Assembly (NCBI GenBank): GCA_903642275.1
Contig: CAHJWK010000030.1
Coordinates: 1 to 40,574 of the forward strand
DNA: 40,574 bases
Source of the DNA: Chitinophagaceae bacterium
GTDB taxonomy: Bacteria > Bacteroidota > Bacteroidia > Chitinophagales > Chitinophagaceae
Direction of reading: 5' to 3'
Below the pieces are notes generated by a model, which worked only from the letters and a program-made list of their open reading frames with translations, made no database searches and was not told the DNA's origin. The translations under genes and the position numbers were made by a program. Positions 17,467 to 25,432 of this stretch are shown piece after piece (position 1 is the stretch's first letter; every line of letters starts with the position of its first letter).

Positions 17467-17720
17467 AGGATTTTTCTTAGCATGAAAAGTCGTAATAAAA
17501 GAAAAGAAATTGTACCTTAGTTCCATCCTTGGATAAGAGGCAGCCAAGTCAAAGGGAGCCGAATAGGCACGACCTGAAAGGCTAAACTCCGGATGTTTAG
17601 TCGAGCTGCCTTTTTTTATACAATTTCTTTTCTTTTATTATTCCATTATATAGCAGAAAAATCCTTTACACGGCAAGAAAGGAACGCAAAAGCCGATAAC
17701 AAACTTTTATGTTAAGTAGC
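17399..17720. repeat. Large fold-back (inverted repeat) structure between the two cassette genes
   Basis: Left arm 17399-17514 and right arm 17619-17720 are imperfect inverted copies. Perfect stretches are 17455-17477 against 17655-17677 (23 bp) and 17494-17514 against 17619-17639 (21 bp). GCTACTTAA at 17399 pairs with TTAAGTAGC ending at 17720. The centre (17515-17618) carries its own branched hairpins. As single strand, the whole stretch would fold into one long hairpin. This resembles a MITE-like or integron-attachment-like element, but no transposase or integrase is in the window. Confidence 0.75.
17494..17639 (+). other. Predicted structured stem with three-hairpin head
   Basis: A 21-bp perfect outer stem (17494-17514/17619-17639) encloses GGCAGC (17539-17544) paired with GCTGCC (17605-17610). 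Inside that are CTAAAC/GTTTAG (17582-17587/17595-17600, 7-nt loop), CCT-GAA-AGG (17573-17581) and GCC/GGC (17558-17560/17566-17568). Seven T directly follow GCTGCC, so on the plus strand it could also terminate transcription. It may be a small structured RNA or a DNA-level structure. I do not recognise a known RNA family. Confidence 0.5.
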
Positions 17721-17802
17721 ACGCACAAAAGCCGGAAGAAAGGGGGAATAAAACGCTCCGCGCTTTGGAGAGGTTGAATAAAATTAAAAACATGAAAGAT
17801 TT

Positions 17803-18257
17803 ATGAGTAAAAAATTAACACCTAATGAATTGCTTGATTGCATTTTAAACTACATGAACCCTAATGAAACACAAAAAATTGAAAAGGGTTTTTATGATAT
17901 AAAAAAAATTTAGAAACCTGCGATATAGACATCTCCGATGATAGATTGTTTTTTGTTTTACAAAGGCTTGAAGATGATAAATATATAATGCACGCTACGG
18001 TTGAAAGAACGTATCAAATGAAATTAACTTATGAAGAATATAGTTATTATATAACTTTTGAAGAGGAATTGTTAGTTCAAAATAAAGGCTATAGACAAAA
18101 ATCAATAAACGATGAAACAGAAAAAAATAGGCTTAAAAATTTGGAGGAGAATACGTACCGAGCAACTTTATGGATAGCAATCGCGACCTGTTTTGCTGCT
18201 TTTTATTATTCGATAGAAATTGGTAAGGATATTTATTGTCTACTTTGTAAAAAGTAA
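17803..18257 (+). pseudogene. Frameshifted small membrane protein gene (cassette gene 2)
   Basis: ATG at 17803 opens 36 codons (MSKKLTPNELLDCILNYMNP, ending YDIKKI) that stop at TAG 17911. The -1 frame from the A8 run at 17901-17908 is open and continues LETCDIDISDDRLFFVLQRLEDDKYI through to 18257. Joined, they give about 150 residues. These comprise a helical start, a winged-helix-like middle (FFVLQRLEDDKYIM, then YYITFEEELLVQNKGY), a charged linker, and a membrane helix near the C-terminus (ATLWIAIATCFAAFYYSIEI). The break may be a true frameshift mutation, a sequencing error in a homopolymer, or programmed slippage on A_AAA_AAA. The plan (globular domain, TM, hairpin, direct repeat) repeats that of 16707-17192. 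Function unknown. Confidence 0.6.
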
Positions 18258-18264
18258 AATTTGA

Positions 18265-18290
18265 TTTCTGCTTAACGCAGAAAGTTTTAT
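18265..18290 (+). terminator. Hairpin behind cassette gene 2
   Basis: TTTCTGC (18265-18271), loop TTAAC, GCAGAAA (18277-18283), then GTTTTATT. It has the same geometry as the hairpin behind cassette gene 1, with compensatory changes in the stem, so pairing is conserved rather than sequence. Confidence 0.55.
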
Positions 18291-18307
18291 TCCCCCTTTG
18301 CCCACGC

Positions 18308-18437
18308 ACAGCTTCAGCTTCGCAAAATCCTTTAAAGAAAATATAGGATTTTGCTCCGCCCCTAATCCACGACTTAAACATAATATTGTGTTATCGTCGT
18401 TTTGCATTTGCGTTGCATTAGAAGTCTTGCCGTGTAA
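18308..18437 (+). repeat. Direct repeat copy 2 (about 130 bp), right edge of the accessory segment
   Basis: Copy of 17338-17466. It carries a 10-bp hairpin GCAAAATCCT/AGGATTTTGC (18322-18331/18345-18354) and a 66-bp block (18372-18437) with one mismatch to copy 1. The preceding ATTCCCCCTTT (18289-18299) is also the reverse complement of 17736-17751 in the right arm of the fold-back. The block ends just before the terminator of the neighbouring minus-strand gene. Confidence 0.8.
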
Positions 18438-18441
18438 GCAT

Positions 18442-18467
18442 AAAAAAGCCGCTAAATTTTAGCGGCT
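18442..18467 (-). terminator. Rho-independent terminator of the gyrA/TPR-protein operon
   Basis: On the minus strand, AGCCGCTAAA and TTTAGCGGCT (18447-18456 and 18458-18467) form a 10-bp palindrome, practically an 8-bp stem with a 5-nt loop, followed by six T. It lies about 20 bp past the stop at 18488. Confidence 0.85.
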
Positions 18468-18487
18468 CCTTCATAATTATAAACGTT

Positions 18488-19798
18488 CTATTTGTAACTG
18501 TTATGTTCTGCATCATATTGTTTATATAATGCATCCAGTTTATCATAATCTTTGTTATTACCATTTACTTTGGTTTGATCTCTTTCCCAATAATAAATAT
18601 TTGCAAGATAATCTACGGTACGGTTAAGGCTTAATGTTTCAGATTTGGCTCTATCCTGCTTTGCTTTTAAAATAGTATAAGCTTTTGTAAGCCATTGAGA
18701 AGCTGTATCAGCATAACCCATTTCCATAGCTGCGATTTCTTTTCGTTTTATTTTTAAAGCTGCACTTTCACCACGGTTTGCATTAAACCTGTCATCTAAA
18801 TCTGTATAAATACCGTAATAAATTACACCGGTATTAAAAGCATATAAACCATTAGTATTATTTGCATCAAAAGCTTTTGAAAAAGCCTGGGCGGCTGTTA
18901 CTTTTAAATTCATTTTTTGAATGCTATCTAATTTATCCAATTGCGATTTGTCGGTTGTTGCAAAAGATTCTCCATATGTTGCATACTTGGTTTCATTCAT
19001 ACTTCCGGCAGCTACATCTTTGTTATACTGATCAAGCAATGTGGGCAAATCTGCATTTGAAGTCATGTTGTTCATTTCAAACTGTGACCACATAGCATTA
19101 TCGTTTGGATATAATTCTTTTGCTTCAGCTAAGTACTTTTTAAAATTCGCATCATCTTTTTTATCAGAATAATATTGTATAAGATACTTGTAAATATCTT
19201 CATATTCAGGCGCAGCAACTTTTACATCAGCCAGCATAGCATAATATTTGGCAGCTGAATCTGTAAGCTGTGAGTTCTGTGCAGCGTAACCCGTATATAA
19301 AACTGTTGTTGTATCAATGGTTGAAGTAGTTGAGCTTAATTTATTGGTTAATAAGAATTCACCAATTCTTTCGGCTGTCGAAAATTGCTTAAAAGCTTCC
19401 TGCCAACTTTTATTCTGAAACGCAGCCCTTCCTTTATTAAATGAAGCATTATAAATACTTCCAAGACCACCGGCAAAATTTCCTTCCCTCATTTGTTTTA
19501 ATGAAGGATCAATTGCCTGGTATTTTGCAAAAGCATCCATTGCCTGGTCTGCTGCATCAGGATATTTTGAGCTAAGAGAAGAATCAGCATAAATGTTTCC
19601 GTAAACTGTTAGCTTCCATAAATAAGCAGTGGCCTTGTCCTTATCTTTTAATTTAGGATTGGCAAGCCACTTATCTACCTGGTCTTTAGCTTTTTCATAT
19701 TGTTTTTGCGTAACATATAATTGAATAACGGCTTCATCCTGCGCCATTAAATACATAGTGCAAAAAGCAAGAACAAACGATAGCAATATTTTTTTCAT
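18488..19798 (-). CDS. Secreted TPR-like repeat protein
   Basis: The 436-residue product has a signal peptide (1-19, ending YLMAQ). The rest is almost all helical in paired 30-40 residue units typical of tetratricopeptide repeats: VTQKQYEKAKDQVDKWL; NKGRAAFQNKSWQEAFKQFSTAE; TDSAAKYYAMLAD; YKYLIQYYSDKKDDANFKKYLAEAKELYP; and a C-terminal pair around YADTASQWLTKAYTIL. It probably acts as a periplasmic scaffold; no enzyme motif is visible. It starts 36 bp after the gyrA stop on the same strand with a terminator behind it, so it is likely cotranscribed with gyrA. That pairing does not by itself suggest a role in DNA topology. Confidence 0.75.
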   Translation of the reverse strand: MKKILLSFVLAFCTMYLMAQDEAVIQLYVTQKQYEKAKDQVDKWLANPKLKDKDKATAYLWKLTVYGNIYADSSLSSKYPDAADQAMDAFAKYQAIDPSLKQMREGNFAGGLGSIYNASFNKGRAAFQNKSWQEAFKQFSTAERIGEFLLTNKLSSTTSTIDTTTVLYTGYAAQNSQLTDSAAKYYAMLADVKVAAPEYEDIYKYLIQYYSDKKDDANFKKYLAEAKELYPNDNAMWSQFEMNNMTSNADLPTLLDQYNKDVAAGSMNETKYATYGESFATTDKSQLDKLDSIQKMNLKVTAAQAFSKAFDANNTNGLYAFNTGVIYYGIYTDLDDRFNANRGESAALKIKRKEIAAMEMGYADTASQWLTKAYTILKAKQDRAKSETLSLNRTVDYLANIYYWERDQTKVNGNNKDYDKLDALYKQYDAEHNSYK

Positions 19799-19834
19799 CT
19801 GGTAATTTTTAATTTAAAAATAAGATTAATAATA

Positions 19835-22384
19835 TTATTCACTAACTATGTCATTTGATAAGTTCTCCGGGTTTGTTTGCTGTGCTTGATTATCGTCTTC
19901 AATTTTTTCGGCTTCTTCTACTTTTGAAATTGCTGCAATCTCATCACCATTGTCTAACCGGATTAATATAACGCCCTGTGTTGCTCTGCCTGATTCTTTT
20001 ATGTTTGAAACCGATGTTCTTAAAATAATTCCTGATTTACATGTTATTAATAAATCTTCTTTTTCTTGCACATCAAGAATGCCAACAAGCTGACCCGTTT
20101 TTTCTGTTACGTTGATTGTTTTTACTCCTTTACCACCACGGTTTGTAATCCTGTATTCATCAACATGGGTACGTTTTCCAAAGCCTTTTTCACTAACAAC
20201 CAGAACCGTTTTTTTCGATTCCTTTTGGACACATATCATGCCAACAACTTCATCTGTTGTATCATCAACTTCAATGCCTGAAACACCAATAGCGCCGCGG
20301 CCGGTAGGTCTCACTTTACTTTCAGGAAAACGAATGGCCCTCCCGCTTTTAACCGCCATCATTATCTCGCAATTTCCATCAGTAAGCATGGCATATAACA
20401 GCTCATCTCCTTCTAAAATAGTTATGGCATTAACGCCTGTTGTACGTGGACGGCTAAAACCTTCAAGCAAAGTTTTTTTAATAACACCTCTCTTAGTACA
20501 AAGTACAATAGTATGATTGCTTACAAACTCCTTGTCTTCAAGGTTTTTTACATTGATAATAGCTTTGATAGTATCACCAGGCACTAATTGCACCATGTTT
20601 TGTATTGCTCTGCCTTTACCCTGTTTTTCGCCTTCAGGCACTTCATACACTTTAAGCCAGTAACAGCGGCCTTGTTGTGTAAAGAAAAGCATAGAATCAT
20701 GTGTTGATGCAACAAACAAATGCTCTACAAAATCTTCATCCCTTGTTTTGCTGCCGATAGCACCTCTGCCACCTCTGCGCTGCTGGCGGTATTCTGATGC
20801 GCTTGTTCTTTTTATATAGCCTAAATGCGAAACAGTAATAACTACATCTTCTTTTTCAATCAAATCTTCTATGCGCATTTCATCTGCGAGGTATTGAATT
20901 TGTGTTTTACGGGCTACACCAAATTTTTCCTTTATTTCAAGCAATTCTTTTTTGATAAGATCATAACGCAATGGCTCACTTGCAAGCAACTCTTCAAGAC
21001 CTGCAATTTGTTTTAATAATGATTCATACTCTTCTTTAATCTTATCTCTTTCCAAACCGGTAAGCCGTTGCAAACGCAATTCAAGAATTGCTTTCGCCTG
21101 AACTTCATCAAGTCCCCAGCCTGCATTAATTAAATTTTCTTTTGCTATATCAGGTGTTGATGAATTTCTAATAAGACTAATTACTTCATCAAGGTGATCA
21201 AGTGCGATGAGATAACCGTTTAATATATGTGCTCTTTCTTTTGCTTTACGCAATTCATAGTTAGCGCGGCGTATAACCACTTCCATCCTGAACTCTATAA
21301 ACTCACTGATGAGTTCCTTAAGATTGAGAATTTTTGGCCTGCCTTTACTTAAAGCAACATTGTTTATGCCATAGCTGGTTTGTAATTCAGTAAATTTATA
21401 TAGCTGATTGATTATAACATTACCGACAGCATCGCGCTTCAGGTCAACAACAATACGGGTTCCTTCTTTATTATTGCTTTCGTTGTTTACATGAACAATA
21501 CCTTCAATGGTTTTATCATTTACAAGTTGGCCAATCTTATCTGTTAGTGCATCGCGGCTAACCTGGTACGGCACTTCAGTAATTATAATTTGTTCCCTGC
21601 CGCTTGCTTTTGTATCAATGTGGCACTTGCCACGCAGCACCACTCTCCCGCGACCGGTAAGCATGGCTTGCAAAACACCTTCCATTCCATATATAACTCC
21701 ATGAGTTGGAAAATCAGGTGCTTTCACAAACTTCATCAGCTCTTCAATAGTTATTTCCTTATTATCAATATAATTTATACAACCGTCAATAACTTCTGAG
21801 AGATTATGTGGCATCATGTTGGTTGCCATACCAACTGCAATACCACTTGAACCGTTGATAAGCAACTGCGGAACACGGCTTGGTAAAACAGCAGGTTCTT
21901 CAAGTGAATCATCAAAATTTAACTGAAAATCTACTGTATCTTTTTCAATATCGTCCAGCATGCTTTCAGCAAGCTTTTGTAGTCTTGATTCTGTGTAACG
22001 CATTGCTGCCGGCGGATCACCATCCGGGCTGCCAAAGTTTCCCTGTTTATCAATCAGTGTATGGTTCATGTTCCACTCTTGCGCCATTCTTACAAGTGAA
22101 TCATATACTGCTGTATCACCATGCGGATGATATTTGCCAAGCACCTCTCCTACAATACGTGCACATTTCTTGTATGGCCGGCCAGAGCTAATGCCAAGCT
22201 CACTCATGGCAAACAATATTCTCCTATGCACTGGTTTAAACCCATCTCTAACATCAGGTAAGGCACGACCAACAATAACGGACATTGAGTAATCAATGTA
22301 TGCCGTCTTCATTTGCTCCTCAATATTTACCTGTATGATTCTATCGTTATCTGAAGTTTGTTCCGGAATTTTATTCTCGTCCAT
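19835..22384 (-). CDS. gyrA: DNA gyrase subunit A
   Basis: The breakage-reunion subunit of gyrase, 849 residues. Seen: the winged-helix region with [19 protein letters not shown]; the active-site tyrosine Y130 in AMRYTE; the tower and coiled coil with [19 protein letters not shown]; and the GyrA box QRRGGRG, which separates gyrase from topoisomerase IV ParC. A six-bladed C-terminal DNA-wrapping domain follows, and an acidic tail (about 820-849). The quinolone-determining positions that correspond to E. coli S83 and D87 are T91 and D95. The ATG at 22384 is preceded by a TAGGTTTG element at 22425-22432. Confidence 0.97.
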   Translation of the reverse strand: MDENKIPEQTSDNDRIIQVNIEEQMKTAYIDYSMSVIVGRALPDVRDGFKPVHRRILFAMSELGISSGRPYKKCARIVGEVLGKYHPHGDTAVYDSLVRMAQEWNMNHTLIDKQGNFGSPDGDPPAAMRYTESRLQKLAESMLDDIEKDTVDFQLNFDDSLEEPAVLPSRVPQLLINGSSGIAVGMATNMMPHNLSEVIDGCINYIDNKEITIEELMKFVKAPDFPTHGVIYGMEGVLQAMLTGRGRVVLRGKCHIDTKASGREQIIITEVPYQVSRDALTDKIGQLVNDKTIEGIVHVNNESNNKEGTRIVVDLKRDAVGNVIINQLYKFTELQTSYGINNVALSKGRPKILNLKELISEFIEFRMEVVIRRANYELRKAKERAHILNGYLIALDHLDEVISLIRNSSTPDIAKENLINAGWGLDEVQAKAILELRLQRLTGLERDKIKEEYESLLKQIAGLEELLASEPLRYDLIKKELLEIKEKFGVARKTQIQYLADEMRIEDLIEKEDVVITVSHLGYIKRTSASEYRQQRRGGRGAIGSKTRDEDFVEHLFVASTHDSMLFFTQQGRCYWLKVYEVPEGEKQGKGRAIQNMVQLVPGDTIKAIINVKNLEDKEFVSNHTIVLCTKRGVIKKTLLEGFSRPRTTGVNAITILEGDELLYAMLTDGNCEIMMAVKSGRAIRFPESKVRPTGRGAIGVSGIEVDDTTDEVVGMICVQKESKKTVLVVSEKGFGKRTHVDEYRITNRGGKGVKTINVTEKTGQLVGILDVQEKEDLLITCKSGIILRTSVSNIKESGRATQGVILIRLDNGDEIAAISKVEEAEKIEDDNQAQQTNPENLSNDIVSE

Positions 22385-22424
22385 TATTTAAACCGAACTA
22401 TATAAAGTGAAAAAATTAAGCCTG

Positions 22425-22432
22425 CAAACCTA
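22425..22432 (-). promoter_or_regulatory. Candidate gyrA promoter, -7 element
   Basis: On the minus strand TAGGTTTG fits TAnnTTTG. The expected -33 position does not show a clean TTTG. A transcript from here would have a leader of roughly 35 nt. Confidence 0.45.
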
Positions 22433-22743
22433 ATCTTTTAAGGCTGCATTCCACTTATTTAATGTGTTTTATTTGATGATTTTGTAAGATGTTTTAATAC
22501 AGATTACTTCTCATTTCGAAAGCTACAGCGGGTAGTGTAAACTTTCTGCCGTGCCGTTATATATTTCCTGCTGTGACAAATAAATTTCCACGGCAGGAAA
22601 TTATTTAAGTCTGCTTTTAGGTTCAAATTTAAATTCTTAGGAAAATCTTTTTAAACAGGTAAATCAAAATCAGGAAAATATTTTTATTACCCAACCTTTT
22701 ATGTGTAAAGATTGTATATGAAGTAAACTATCAATTAAATTGT
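22433..22743. other. Intergenic region between gyrA and the interrupted secreted-protein gene
   Basis: This 311-bp gap holds one strong inverted repeat (listed separately at 22563-22601) and a TTTCTGCCGTG (22544-22554) that resembles one arm of it. I see no gene and no convincing promoter for the downstream plus-strand genes. Confidence 0.5.
22563..22601. repeat. 13-bp inverted repeat
   Basis: ATTTCCTGCTGTG (22563-22575) and CACGGCAGGAAAT (22589-22601) pair over 13 bp with a single G-T wobble and a 13-nt loop. No T-run follows on either strand, so a terminator is unlikely. An operator or a cruciform site is possible. Confidence 0.7.
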
Positions 22744-23523
22744 ATGACGAAAATTCTACGCTGCTGCTTTTTCGCTGTTATAATATTGTTGTTTGAAGGA
22801 AATATAAAAGCTCAATGCAATGCTAATTTTAATTATAACATAAACCTAAATACAGTTAACTGTTATCCGCAAGATTCAATCGCCGGTGCGATGGATAGCT
22901 GGTCTATACAGAAAGATAGTTTAACTAATTACAGCTATACTGGTTATGATTTTAATTATTCGGTTTAAATCCCCGAAACTTACATGGTCACTCACATTAT
23001 TTATGATTCTTTAAATGCCTGCAGCAATACAGCTTCAAAATCTGTAACTATAAATTTTATGCCAACCTGCACTGCTGATTTTATTTTTAGAGCTGTTAAT
23101 GGATTTAACGCGGCAAATGAATATGCTTTTAATGCTTATTCTCAACCAATGGGAGCTTTAGTTAAAAGTTATTCATGGATGATTGATAGTGAAGAAGTAG
23201 ATACGGGTTCATTCTTTGAATACAAATTTTTAAGTCCTGGTTTACATAATGTTTGTCTTAAAATTAAAACAGAGTCAGGTTGCGAAGCAAACAACTGTGA
23301 GCAGGTTATTGCTTTTAATAAATGTAATGATTCAAGCTCTGTTTTATTTACGCATCATGTTGATTCTTCACTGGAGCATGCTATTGATTTTATAGTTTAT
23401 TCATCAAAAACAGGTGGTATAAGCGGAAAAAATATGATCACTATTCCGGTACAGAATTTACCGACCGGACAATATTTTATTGATACCAACATAACGGGCA
23501 ACGCAAAAAGAAGCATTTTTTAA
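22744..23523 (+). pseudogene. Secreted PKD-type/T9SS-like protein interrupted by an in-frame TAA
   Basis: ATG 22744 opens a signal peptide (about 1-23, ending NIKAQ) and a Cys-containing domain. It stops at TAA 22966-22968 after NYSV and resumes in the same frame without any shift (IPETYMVTHIIYDSLNACSNTASKSVTINF, then the rest). The two halves make one 259-codon reading: a PKD-like Ig fold with the Y-VTH-IYDS strand that ends such domains, a second one (SYSWMIDSEEVDTGSFFEYKF, then GLHNVCLKI), and a C-terminal strand set (MITIPVQNLPTGQYFI) like a T9SS type A sorting domain. One base change (for example CAA or GAA to TAA) explains the break. It precedes the ECF gene by 28 bp. Exact role unknown. 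Confidence 0.65.
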
Positions 23524-23551
23524 AAGTTTTAAATTAATATGATCCGGAGTA

Positions 23552-24103
23552 TTGAGCAATAACGATATTAATACAGAAGACATCATTAGCGGTTGCCGGG
23601 CCAATAACCGTTTAGCGCAGGAAAATTTATACAGAAGTTTTTATGGCGCCATGATGACCATTTGTCTTCGTTATACAAAAAGCCAGGCAGATGCACTCGA
23701 AGTATTAAACACAGGCTTTTATAAAGTGTTTAAAAATATTCATCAATATGATGCAGCAAAAGCAGGTTTGTATACATGGATAAGAACTATTATAATTAAC
23801 AGCTGTATTAACTTTCTTAAAATCCGTGATAAAAAAAATCCATTGCAGCCTTTAAGTGAAGCACCTGAAACAGTAATATCTCCTGATATAACTTCTAAAA
23901 TGAATGCAGCAGAAGTGCTTGAATTGTTGAAGTATTTGCCGCCTGCTACCAAAGCTGTTTTTAACATGTATCTGATAGATGGCTATTCACATAAGGAAAT
24001 AAGCGCAATGATGAATATAAAAGAAGGAACAAGTAAATGGCATTTGAGTGAAGCAAGAAAAATCTTACAGCAAAAAATTAAACAAATGCGTACGATAGAA
24101 TGA
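23552..24103 (+). CDS. RNA polymerase sigma factor, ECF subfamily (second)
   Basis: The 183-residue protein has sigma region 2 at about 20-85 (LYRSFYGAMMTICLRYTKSQADALEVLNTGFYKVFKNI, then YTWIRTIIINSCINFLK) and region 4 at about 115-175 (LKYLPPATKAVFNMYLIDGYSHKEISAMMNIKEGTSKWHLSEARKIL). The GTSKWHLSEARK motif with long YLIDGYSHKEI is usual for Bacteroidota ECF factors paired with membrane anti-sigmas. The start is TTG; the nearby ATG at 23539 is out of frame and closes after seven codons. ATGA overlap (24100-24103) couples it to the next gene. Confidence 0.9.
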   Translation: MSNNDINTEDIISGCRANNRLAQENLYRSFYGAMMTICLRYTKSQADALEVLNTGFYKVFKNIHQYDAAKAGLYTWIRTIIINSCINFLKIRDKKNPLQPLSEAPETVISPDITSKMNAAEVLELLKYLPPATKAVFNMYLIDGYSHKEISAMMNIKEGTSKWHLSEARKILQQKIKQMRTIE

Positions 24104-25419
24104 ATGAGCAATTACCATACGAAGATGAAATAATTCAAAAGCTGGAAGCACTTTCACTGCCGGATGAAAATGCTGCATGGAAAGATATGCGCAGGCGTTT
24201 GGATGAAAAAGATGATGACGATGGTGTAATTATACCGTCGTTAAAAGGTTGTGGTTTGTTTGCAGTAATTGGAATTGCATTGTTGTTGATTAGTTCAATT
24301 TTGTTTTGGAATAAAATATTCAAGCACCAAAATATCAACACAAAAAATTATGCAGGTAAGCAAATTGAAGAACAAAAATCTTTTAATAAAAATAACTTTA
24401 ATAAAACTGGAGTTGTTGATTCAATCTTAAAAAATCATGATACAAGTAATGCGTTTAAAAATAAAGTTGCAAACGATATTGACACTTCTAAATCAAACAG
24501 CTATCAACAATTAAAAGTTATTAAAAACAAAAGCTTATTATCAAGACAACATGAAAGCTCATCTGAGATTAACGGTAACAGGATTGTTGAAAATAAAAAT
24601 ATTGTTCAAAGGCAAAAAAGAAAAGTCACTCCAAATAAAATTGCCAATAAAACAATAAACAATGATACGTCTGCTATTGAACAGAACTATAACAAGCACA
24701 CAGATAGTTCGGCTTCATTTAATGATTCAAACATTGTAACTACGCCTCAACCTGATACTGCTGCAAAAAAAATTACAGCACAACAAAAGCAGGATTCATC
24801 AAACAATAAAAAACAAAAAGAAACATCACAAAAGCAACATAAAAATTCATTCACTGCAGGTTTTACCGAACATCAACAAATACCTTTTGGAGGTCAAACT
24901 TTTATTCCATTCAATGCAGAAGGTTTTGGAGGCTTATTGCTTAATTATATACCTTCTGTATTTCTTAAAGTTTATGACAAGCAAAAGTTTTTTCTTCAAC
25001 TGGAATTACGCTACAGTGCGCCACAGCTTACTAAACCGGCTAATCTTTATAAATACACTTTAAAAAAAATATATTATCACCAGTTACCATTGAGCTTGCA
25101 TTATAACTTTAATTCTCATTTATCAGCGGGCACCGGAATTATATTAAACAGGTTTAGCAGCGCAGTTGCAGAAGATACTATAAACCGGGATACAGCTAAA
25201 TTTTTAAAAATAAAAAGCGATTCATCATTTACGCCCACTTATTTACAGGGAATGTTTGAGACGGAATATAAATGGAAAAAATTGTCGTTGGGTTTTATAT
25301 ATGAACAAGGATTACAGCCATTCTTAAGAAAAGAATATTTTGTAAACTCATCACAGAAAAAAAATCCAACGCTGCAAATATTTTTGCGGTATGAAATGTG
25401 GCGTTCAAAAAAGAAGTGA
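24100..25419 (+). CDS. Dual-membrane-spanning anti-sigma factor-like protein (Dma-type)
   Basis: The 439-residue protein has three parts. Residues 1-48 are cytosolic and acidic (EIIQKLEALSLPDENAAWKDMRRRLDEKDDDD), like anti-sigma N-termini in this phylum. Residues 50-70 form one membrane helix (CGLFAVIGIALLLISSILFW). Residues 75-245 are Asn/Lys/Gln/Ser-rich and probably disordered. From 250 a beta-strand pattern with aromatic ends looks like a small outer-membrane barrel (QKFFLQLELRYSAPQL; IYYHQLPLSLHYNF; LSAGTGIIL; YLQGMFETEYKWKKLSLGFIYEQGLQPF; LQIFLRYEMW). This plan matches the Dma anti-sigma factors of Bacteroides, which link the outer membrane to an ECF factor across the periplasm. Coupling to the ECF gene supports it. 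The sensing role is inferred. Confidence 0.7.
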   Translation: MNEQLPYEDEIIQKLEALSLPDENAAWKDMRRRLDEKDDDDGVIIPSLKGCGLFAVIGIALLLISSILFWNKIFKHQNINTKNYAGKQIEEQKSFNKNNFNKTGVVDSILKNHDTSNAFKNKVANDIDTSKSNSYQQLKVIKNKSLLSRQHESSSEINGNRIVENKNIVQRQKRKVTPNKIANKTINNDTSAIEQNYNKHTDSSASFNDSNIVTTPQPDTAAKKITAQQKQDSSNNKKQKETSQKQHKNSFTAGFTEHQQIPFGGQTFIPFNAEGFGGLLLNYIPSVFLKVYDKQKFFLQLELRYSAPQLTKPANLYKYTLKKIYYHQLPLSLHYNFNSHLSAGTGIILNRFSSAVAEDTINRDTAKFLKIKSDSSFTPTYLQGMFETEYKWKKLSLGFIYEQGLQPFLRKEYFVNSSQKKNPTLQIFLRYEMWRSKKK

Positions 25420-25432
25420 ATTGATTTAGTAT

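Noticed and set aside
17293-17547. Minus-strand frame through repeat copy 1
   Set aside because: It runs through the inverted repeat and its hairpins, has no domain, and its counterpart over copy 2 (18133-18381) is in a different context. It is most likely a by-product.
17531-17612. tRNA or known riboswitch in the central structured stem
   Set aside because: The branches do not fit tRNA arms, there is no TTCRA loop, and no conserved riboswitch core was recognised.
16577-18440. True integron gene cassettes with attC
   Set aside because: GTTAAGT fits GTTRRRY at two places, but the palindrome is too large, the repeat at the right edge lacks a matching core, and no integrase gene is present. 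It is kept only as a hypothesis.
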